Shown here in pieces: positions 57,435 to 64,000 of a DNA stretch of 64,000 bases; position 1 is the stretch's first letter, and every line of letters starts with the position of its first letter. The translations under genes and the position numbers were made by a program. Origin of the DNA: Bursaphelenchus xylophilus (Eukaryota > Nematoda > Chromadorea > Rhabditida > Aphelenchoididae); NCBI GenBank assembly GCA_904066235.2, contig CAJFCV020000003.1:10664001-10728000 (forward strand), read 5' to 3'. The notes beneath the pieces are model-generated. The model was not told the DNA's origin. It worked only from the letters and a program-made list of their open reading frames with translations, and did no database searches.

Positions 57435-58844
57435 GATACTACCAAAAGCAGCCGAATAGGCCGTCAGATAACTCCCTTCTGACGCCCAAACTTTCCCCAG
57501 GCATACTCAATAAATACACTAGAATCAACCACGAAGGGACAAATAGTATTTTCATTTCCTACGCTAGGTAAAATACGTATACGAGAACGCAAAAAAAATG
57601 TAAACACCAATGTTTTAAGAAGGTTAACGCTAGGCGTGAACCTCGGACACTTTGCCAATCGGATCGATCTGGTCGAAGAGTTGGATGGGCTTATATAGCA
57701 TTCAGAAAAGGCGGTCCTTTGATCTTCGGGGGTCCTCATTGGCCCAGAAGGACATGGAGAATGCTAAGCCCTCTTGGCTTGATCACTAACCTCTCATCAA
57801 GGTACTGGTGAGCCAGGCCATACGGTTTATTTAATTTAGTGAATGAGGGAAGTCCCCATTCTTAGTTCAGCGAACTTGCGAGATTCTAGGTCTACCCACT
57901 TTGTGGAAATATTTATTAGTTCCTCTGTATTCTAATAACTAATTTTTGGCCTCTTGCAATCGTATGTGCAAGTGCGAGGAAAATAATAAACACAAAAACA
58001 CCAAGAAGGATTTCTAGGGACCGGCTTAAATTGGGGGACTTCCTTGTCTCTGAAATTTCCAAGGAAGTAAAAATAATGACAGGAGAATTGAATAGACAAT
58101 GAAGAAGACCTTTTTCCAAAAACAACATACATAGTAAAATATTAATGGCATCCGCGACAAGCACTACACACGACATAAAGTCAGACAGCTTGCACTGTAA
58201 TCTTCGTCGTTTTTTGTGTTCGTCGCCGCAACTTTTCGTTTTAGCCAAGCGACTGTCAGCGCCTCAAAATTTCAATTGCGTAGGAACTTTATGGTGCAAG
58301 GAATATGCTAGCAATACGAATTTACAGTCAACATTCTGTACAAAAAAATCGTTCTTTATAGAAAAGTCGCATTGTATGGATAGTTTTGGAGCTCAAATTG
58401 GTCCTTGGAACCTGTGAAATTGTTCGTTAAAATCCAGGTGATTTTTGTAGAAGTCTGTATTACATATGCCATATATAACGCTTGACTATAGCAACATGTA
58501 TAAAGTAAAAGACAAACAAAAACTAATCTCTAACGTACGACAATTTCGGGGTCTTCTAAACCCCTACCTTCGGCGCAAAATACTTCGGAAAATAAATAGC
58601 AAACTTGGAGCGAGAATGCAACTGTAAAAACAGTGTGCCGGTGTAACTCACACGTCAGTTCCGAACGTCTTTACGCATTGTCATCAATAAAACGCATCGG
58701 CACGAGAGGAAATATAAATGTCGTGGAACATTGTAACATTGGTAGTTCCTAGAAAGCTTTAAAAAATTTCATCAGGCGTTCTTCGAATTCACGTCTTTGT
58801 AGAGTGATTTTGGATTTAAAAACTGGGATTTTGGACCTATATAA
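57435..58844. other. No gene supported
   Basis: Frames at 57464-57739 (-) and 57916-58248 (-) are open for about 90-110 codons. The second has two hydrophobic stretches (VLVADAINILLCMLF, FVFIIFLALAHTIA) but no family match or splice logic, and I cannot support either as a gene. Confidence 0.35.
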
Positions 58845-59290
58845 CAACTGAGGTATCCCAAATGCGACGCCCTCAATTTCGTTTATAATTTTGCACACAC
58901 GTCTGGCATAGGCTGCATGTCAATGCCTGAAAGTCTTAGCTGGCGCCTTGCAGCAACAGTCGAGAAATTTAACAATCTTTACCGCCAAGAAAGCATGTGA
59001 TACGAGGAGTGCGGTCAGAGATAAAAGAACTTTTTTTGGCGATATCTTTGCCACTTCCAAGCGGAAAAAAAAATGATTTTTTTTGTGGAGACGTTACCTT
59101 TCTCGGTAGAAACAGATAATATATCCTGACATTATCACAATTTTCATGCCAAAACTTATCAAAAAGTCTCAATTTTTTCCCAACTTAAAACCTAAATATC
59201 TTGGCCGTTTCTGCAAATCGCAAGCTTGGATTCTCAGATAACACTAACAAAAAATTCATCGACACGTGTGCCACGTAAACACGAAAGCGG
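58845..59290. repeat. Family B repeat copy
   Basis: It starts 'gaggtatcccaaatgcgacg' and shows 'ttgcacacacgtctggcata', 'gtgcggtcagagataaaaga' and 'ttctgcaaatcgcaagcttg'. Confidence 0.65.
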
Positions 59291-59526
59291 GGGAACAGTT
59301 TCAATTATTTATCGCCGGTAGTCCGTAAAGAGCGAATCCGTATTTTTGGTTACACAAATTGCGTGACACTGTGGGATTACAGCGGTCCGTATAGTGCATT
59401 TAATTGTGTTTCTTTCAATTCCGCCGGTAGTTTGTGTCGTAGGGGAAATCGATGCCTTTTTTACGTCCTTTCCATATATACATACTAATACAAAATCAAT
59501 AAAATTGGTCGATTCGAAGATTCCGA

Positions 59527-59792
59527 TGTTTTTCGTAGGGCATAGCTCAATTTTTTTGCCAAATCGGTTTTCTACTGGTCAACCACTTCGCCACGATGGC
59601 TATCGTCACATTGAGACGATTATTAAAAACGATGGAACCTGGAAAATCCAAATAAAAATTGGCCGATATTACCGTAATTCATTTTGCAGCATTCGTTACA
59701 AAAAAACCGATGCAAGTTCGAGGCAATTTATTTTATCAAATGAAATCATATACAGTCTGAATATTGCAAATAAAAAGGTTGTCGAGCAGTAG
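59527..59792 (+). CDS. Doubtful ORF between repeats
   Basis: An open frame from an ATG at 59527 reads MFFVGHSSIFLPNRFSTGQP and includes RHIETIIKNDGTWKIQIKIG, 88 codons to the stop; the frame stays open another 44 codons upstream without an ATG. Composition is mildly gene-like, but no domain, signal or splice support is seen. Confidence 0.2.
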
Positions 59793-59984
59793 TGGTCCCG
59801 ATCTTCTCCATCAACAGTGATGTCTGGAAAAAGTTTTTCAGATTGGCCACCAATAAATGAGAAGTCAATGCAAGCTGCGCCCAGGAAAAAAACTGAAGCC
59901 TCAGCGCTAAGTCTGAGCTTGGGCTGACAAGGGAAGTACCCCAAGTGCGACGCTCAGATTTTGATGAAACTTGGCACAAATTTA

Positions 59985-60559
59985 ACAAGGAAAGTACTTC
60001 TATGGGGTGTGGAATTACCGGTCGAGATATATATCAAAAAATTCGCAAAAATTTTCTGATTCAGAATATATATAAATTAGCTGCCTAATTTTGGTCTAAT
60101 GACATGTTTTTGTCCTCAGAAGTTTTCTCGCGACACCATGCAAGTGTCTTTTTGACCGTGTTTTTACCAATAAAAAAATTTTGTTTTGTGCTAAACTAAA
60201 TTCTGAAGCCTTGACAAGCCTTAAAATATCAAATTGGATTACAACTACACCTTAAAAGTAGTTCCAACGTAAAAAATGGGTTCTAGTGTGGCAAAAAGAA
60301 TCGAACCCGTTCGCCTCGGATTTCCAATCTAGCGGTCTAACCACTCGGCCCAGCGCTCGGTCTCTTCCGAAGGAAGAGACCGAGCGCGCTTTTGTGCCAC
60401 CGATTTTTTTCCTCGAGAAAAACATTTATTGAAAAAAACTCGCTGATAGACCAAAATTAGGCAGCTAATTTTTATATATTCTGAATCAGAAAATTTTTGC
60501 GAATTTTTTGATATATATCTCGACCTGTAACTCCACACCCCATAGAAGTACTTTCCTTG
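59985..60559. mobile_element. Family D TIR element, copy 2, carrying a tRNA-like sequence
   Basis: The ends CAAGGAAAGTACTTCTATGG and its mirror have arms of about 110 bp ('gattcagaatatatataaat' and complement). TAA flanks both sides (59982-59984 and 60560-60562). The interior holds a tRNA-like stretch and a perfect 16-bp-arm hairpin. Unlike copy 1 (15795-16261), it has gained this central block. Confidence 0.75.
60290..60412 (-). pseudogene. tRNA-like sequence (Ser-like, anticodon GGA) with hairpin insert
   Basis: The minus strand has GGCCGAGTGGTTAGACCGCT (D arm), an anticodon-loop-like TTGGAAA and GGGTTCGATTC (T loop). Outer 6-bp GTGGCA/TGCCAC pairing resembles an acceptor stem. Anticodon and T stems are poorly paired. 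A perfect 16+3+16 palindrome (60353-60387) stands between the acceptor strand and the D arm. It is not a working tRNA. Confidence 0.5.
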
Positions 60560-61141
60560 TAAAATAATCTTTTCTAGGATATATGCGAGAATCCTAGCTC
60601 GCGCTTTGCAAAAACAGCCGAGATTTTTAGATCGAAAGTTGGCAAAAAATTGACACTTTTTGCCGAATTTTGGCACGCAAAGTTTCATATCTAATTGTAC
60701 TGCTGAGAGTAGTGTTTCCAGAAAAAATGAAAATTTTTCATCCGAAATTGGCAAAGAGTTTCATGCCTATTTCTACCGTAAAGGATAATGTTTCCTGAAA
60801 AATTAAAATTTTTCATCCGAAGTTGTCAAAGTTAGGGTCAAAAAGCGTTTTTCTCTCTGACCGCTCTCCGCGTTTTGCGTATTCTCTCAGCCGCAAAGAT
60901 CGTTGGATATCTCGGCTGGAACTGCAAAGCGCGAGCTAAAACTTTCAGGGGTTTATATCTAGTCTATGCCCGAAATGTGTGCAAAATTTAAAGCAAATCT
61001 GAGCCTCGCACTTGGGGTACTTCCGCTGAACTAATCTGAGCCCAACTAACTTTTCATTGTATAAAATGTCTTTCGCAGCTCGCGCCCCTTTAATTTCCTC
61101 AAGATTTGATTTTTTTTGGGTGTGGCTAATCTGTGGAACTT

Positions 61142-61390
61142 TTACCCATGTCTGTAGGCGCCCAGAACGTGACGGCAGTTGGAGCATATATGCTGGACCT
61201 CTTGCAAGTTGTCGCAGCAGCAGAACGGGATCAGAGAGCAAGGCCATAGTCCGATAACGCACAGGAGGAAGCAAACGATCCAAGCCATTTCCGTGGAACG
61301 GTGGCGAGTTACCGTCACCACATTATGGCCGCAATATGGGCATCTGACCGAGGCCGGATGCATTCCATACACATATGCTGGGACCAACAT
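61142..61390 (-). CDS. LITAF-domain membrane-associated protein, 1 exon
   Basis: This 82-aa protein has the two halves of the LITAF zinc-binding fold, CPYCGHNV near residue 18 and HICSNCRHVLG near residue 68, separated by the membrane-inserting hydrophobic stretch MAWIVCFLLCVIGLWPCSLI followed by PFCCCDN. LITAF-type proteins sit on the cytosolic face of late endosomes and lysosomes and act in sorting. Domain and stop are complete. The ATG at 61388-61390 gives almost no N-terminal tail; the frame stays open upstream (SGRFPAFLLD), so a short 5' exon adding a Pro-rich segment is possible. It is isolated among repeats. Its nearest neighbour is a family B repeat. Confidence 0.88.
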   Translation of the reverse strand: MLVPAYVYGMHPASVRCPYCGHNVVTVTRHRSTEMAWIVCFLLCVIGLWPCSLIPFCCCDNLQEVQHICSNCRHVLGAYRHG

Positions 61391-62250
61391 GTCGAGGAGG
61401 AAAGCGGGAAATCGACCGCTCGATGGTGGAAAATTGGAATGAATCTTTGAAGGTTAAAATTCCAAAAAACTTTTTTTTGAAATTTATTTTTTGAATTTTC
61501 AAAAACTATTTTTTTTTTTATTTTTTTGCGTCAAAAAAGACTTGACAAAAAAAACTTTTTCTACGACTACTGTATTCTTTTTTTTGATTTTCCAAACGAG
61601 TTGGAAATTGCATCCAGTTCCTCAAATTGCAGGATCTCTTTTTTTTTCTTTTGTCCATTTGAAAATTGCGAAAAACGAAAAGAAAAAACGGAAAATGAGC
61701 CGAGTCGAAGAGAAGAGTGGACGGTAGGAGCCGTTGATTGCGTAAACGCAGCCTCTTTTCGTTTGTTTTCGGTACACGCAAGTAACTTTTTCTAAACATT
61801 ACTTACATTTTTACGGATTTCTTGAGGTTTCGGATGACGTATTTTTTTTACGAATCCGTTTTGAATAAAAAAGTTTTCGGATTTTGATGAGATTTGACAC
61901 ATATTTTGAGTAACATTTTTGATGACATTTCCAGTATTTTTCCTTTGCAGTTTGCAGGAAGGACCGAGATTTTGAGTTTGAAATATCAACAATTTTTTTT
62001 TCAAAATGAATGGTGTGGCATTCTATTTTAACGACAGTGGAACCTCTATACCACAAGCTCCTGTACAAGAAAACCTGTCTATAACGATCAATTGCTATAT
62101 GACTCAAAAGTCATTTCTAGGCCAAAATGACGCTCCGAACAACGGAACCCTTCTATAACGCATAAATTTGTTGTAAAGGAGTTCAGCTGTGCTAGCAAGG
62201 GTTTTTGACAGATCCCGCCAAAAATTGGCCGCTTTCTTATAAAATCGCCT
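61391..62250. other. A+T-rich spacer and repeat
   Basis: Poly-T and poly-A runs lie at 61470-61700. A family B fragment lies at 61855-61985 and family C blocks at 62035-62190. No gene is seen. Confidence 0.5.
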
Positions 62251-62413
62251 TATCGTTGATGTCGGGAAAATAGTGGGGTCGTCGCAGCAAAATTTTTCGC
62301 CTAAAAAAGGGTGCAGCCGCGCACCAAATTCCCAGCTGGAACTAGCCGTCGCAAAAGCGATGATGGACAATTCCAAGGCGCTACGAATCCACAATATTTT
62401 CCCGACAAACTGA
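62251..62413. mobile_element. Family A MITE
   Basis: The left end 'gttgatgtcgggaaaatagt' and the right end 'caatattttcccgacaaact' are inverted. It is 163 bp, with a truncated left terminus. Confidence 0.7.
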
Positions 62414-64000
62414 TATCTTCCCTGTTTTGCCCATATTTGGCTGCTTTCTTTTCCCCCACAAACATTTTGACCAATCTCCCAATCCATTTCCCTCCAAATT
62501 CCTGGGATTTACGACTTTTTTACTGGTTCTGAACCCTGCCGCCCTAAAACAACTCATATTTCCATATCCGACGCTACTCCCCTGGAAAACGAATCCAGTT
62601 CTTTTTATACTATTCGAATAAAAAATTTTTACGTTTCCTGACGCTTTTCGCACTCGACTCTTGCAGCGGCGATTCATCAATTTTGTAAAGACGGCGGAGA
62701 GGGGGGAATCTTTTGTTTCCGCTTTAAGCGAACCGATTACTTGACATTCGACCGCCATTTCGCATGGCTTTGAATAAATTTTTGACAGAATTTTTCAACT
62801 GTTTCTCGGGGCTGAAGAAGCGATTCGGAGAAAAGTTCCGAGAAGCGATTTGAAGGCGAAAATTGCTGTGTTTTTACAGTCAAGTCTCTGTACAACGAAT
62901 CGCAAGGACCTAAAAAAAATTATTTGTTATAGAGAGGCTTTGTTTTATAGAGGTGTGTTTTGGCCTAAAAATGAGTTTTAGGGCCCCTGAAATTGATTGT
63001 TATAGAGAGTTTTTTAAGCGGAAGTTCGTTATACAGAGGTTTTACTGTAATTGGCTTTAAATTTTTGTTTGTGAGGAAATTTCAAAAATTATGGATTTTC
63101 AACTTTTTCAAAATTTTTTTTATACATTTTCTGTATATTTATGGCGCTTCAATCTACATACTTATCCCCTCAAAAATTTTTCTTATTATTATAATTTTTC
63201 TGATCCAATACCACACGTTTTACACTTGTTTCTATGGCCATACCCCCGAAAAACACAAAAGTCGCCCCCTGGTGATTTGTCGCTCGTAAATCTCCTCGTA
63301 AACCGAATTCCCGCAACTTTGACTCATCCGCATTTCCGAAATCTCCTCCGAAAGTCAGTTGTCTACAAAAAAAGCGGGCCGGTAAAACAATTGCGCATTT
63401 ATCGCGGGTTTTATTGGATTGGGGGGATTTGATAGGAATGGGTGAAGGAAAGGACCGGCAAGATGGGATTTTGGAGGTCTTGGACAAGAGTTTTTTCCCC
63501 ATCAAGTTCTTGATTATCATCAAAATTTGGAGATTTTGCTATACAAAGGTTTGTTGTAGCAAGAAAAATCTCATCAAATTCTCCGACATTCCGACCAAAG
63601 GAATCCCGGCCCATTCCGTTGTCCCAGTCGTTCCAGTGGGCCATAAAATTGTCGCTTTTTTGATTGGAATTTGATTGTCGGTGCATTGCGCTCCCTTTTC
63701 GACATTTTTCCGTTCTGCCCTTTGATTTTTCGCATTTTATTTGGCCACATTGTGGCCTATTCATCCTTATTTTCGAGAAAAAATCGGATCATTGTTCTTT
63801 AGAGATACTGAAATGGCGCGAATTATGATTTTCCTGGGTTATTTATAAAAGTGAAGTACCACAAGTTCAACGCTCGTATTTTCTTTTGATTTTGCATAGA
63901 ATTTGGGCATAGGTCAAATACCAATTCCTGAAACTTTTAGCTTGCGCTTTTCAGGTGCCACCGAGTTATTAAGCAACCTTTTTTGCCGAGAGAGTACGTG
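62414..64000. other. No gene supported at the right edge
   Basis: Frames at 62381-62758 (-) and 63411-63764 (-) are open but featureless, the former running into a MITE. Family C blocks in opposite senses occupy 62880-63060. A family B copy starts at 63845 and runs off the end. Confidence 0.45.
62880..63060. repeat. Family C repeat (representative)
   Basis: It shows 'aagtctctgtacaacgaatc', 'ttgttatagagaggctttg', 'ttggcctaaaaatgagtttt' and 'gttatacagaggttttactg', that is, the same short phrases in both orientations. Others lie near 8545-8710, 15690-15780, 21440-21590, 28620-28720, 29450-29520, 31620-31730, 33465-33530, 34415-34480, 42285-42360, 43770-43890 and 62035-62190. Confidence 0.6.

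Larger units (their letters stand above)
59935..61020. repeat. Family B repeat split by a family D element
   Basis: The left end 'agtaccccaagtgcgacgct' (59935) and the right end 'cctcgcacttggggtacttc' (about 61017) are inverted. The repeat is interrupted at 59985-60559. The sequence on either side of the insert rejoins in family order ('ggcacaaattt' then 'aataatcttttctaggatat'). Confidence 0.75.

Noticed and set aside
57254..57436. Overlapping frames on both strands
   Set aside because: Mirror translations of the double-hairpin MITE.
57916..58248. Minus-strand frame with two hydrophobic stretches
   Set aside because: No family pattern, no splice context, A+T-rich; chance hydrophobicity is likely.
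60290..60412. Functional tRNA-Ser gene
   Set aside because: Stems are broken and a 35-bp hairpin sits between acceptor and D arm; kept only as a pseudogene.
63411..63764. 117-codon polar minus-strand frame
   Set aside because: Low-complexity Asn/Ser/Lys composition, no domain, and a plus-strand frame of similar quality overlaps it.

Overview
The window looks like nuclear DNA of a free-living or insect-associated nematode. The coding parts are split into short exons with GT..AG introns and nematode-type acceptors (TTTTCAG or TTTTAG). The best-conserved protein is a near match to the C. elegans aspartic protease ASP-4, and the other families (saposin-like proteins, SLC9B antiporters, PAN proteins, amidated neuropeptides, a lone 7TM receptor) fit a rhabditid-type worm. 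The genus cannot be fixed from sequence alone. Most of the DNA is A+T-rich repeat, and real genes stand out by higher G+C and consistent intron phase. All gene models were assembled by hand from splice sites and reading phase.

Layout. 1-3.7 kb: repeats only. 3.7-9.1 kb (+): a 7TM receptor gene whose 3.1-kb intron carries a Helitron-like element and whose last intron holds a long palindrome. 9.5-9.9 kb: a 381-bp Tc1/mariner deletion derivative that keeps part of its transposase. 12.6-20.8 kb: a lysosomal digestion cluster, with a cathepsin D gene (asp-4 type) followed by four saposin-like genes in two divergent pairs, two of them near-identical inverted copies. 20.9-21.9 kb (-): two exons of an unrecognised gene. 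22.6-31.8 kb (-): two tandem SLC9B (NHA-type Na+/H+ antiporter) genes with identical internal exon lengths. Both carry Asp-Asn where the family normally has Asp-Asp. 32.5-35.7 kb (-): a secreted protein with three PAN/apple-like modules. 36.9-40.1 kb: a TIR transposon whose left arm is split by a Helitron-like element. 40.7-41.95 kb (-): a neuropeptide precursor giving AYMRL-amide (two copies) and ARLRL-amide. 42-61.1 kb: about 19 kb with no gene I can support, filled with MITEs and degraded repeats. 61.14-61.39 kb (-): a small LITAF-domain protein. The rest is repeat.

How the genes may work together. Cathepsin D plus saposin-like proteins next to each other, with TATA boxes and GATA-type sites in the short shared promoters, suggests co-located intestinal or lysosomal digestion genes (inference). 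The other genes show no obvious functional link.

Repeats. At least four dispersed families recur. Family A: about 150 bp, TIR CAGTCTGTCGGGAAAATAATG, some 16 copies. Family B: about 450 bp foldback, ends near AGTACTCCAAGTGCGACG, some 15 copies. Family C: short 'CTCTGTACAACGAA / TATAACAAACAATTTC' repeats. Family D: about 470-570 bp, long TIRs starting CAAGGAAAG, TAA target duplications. Several are nested, so insertion order can be read directly.
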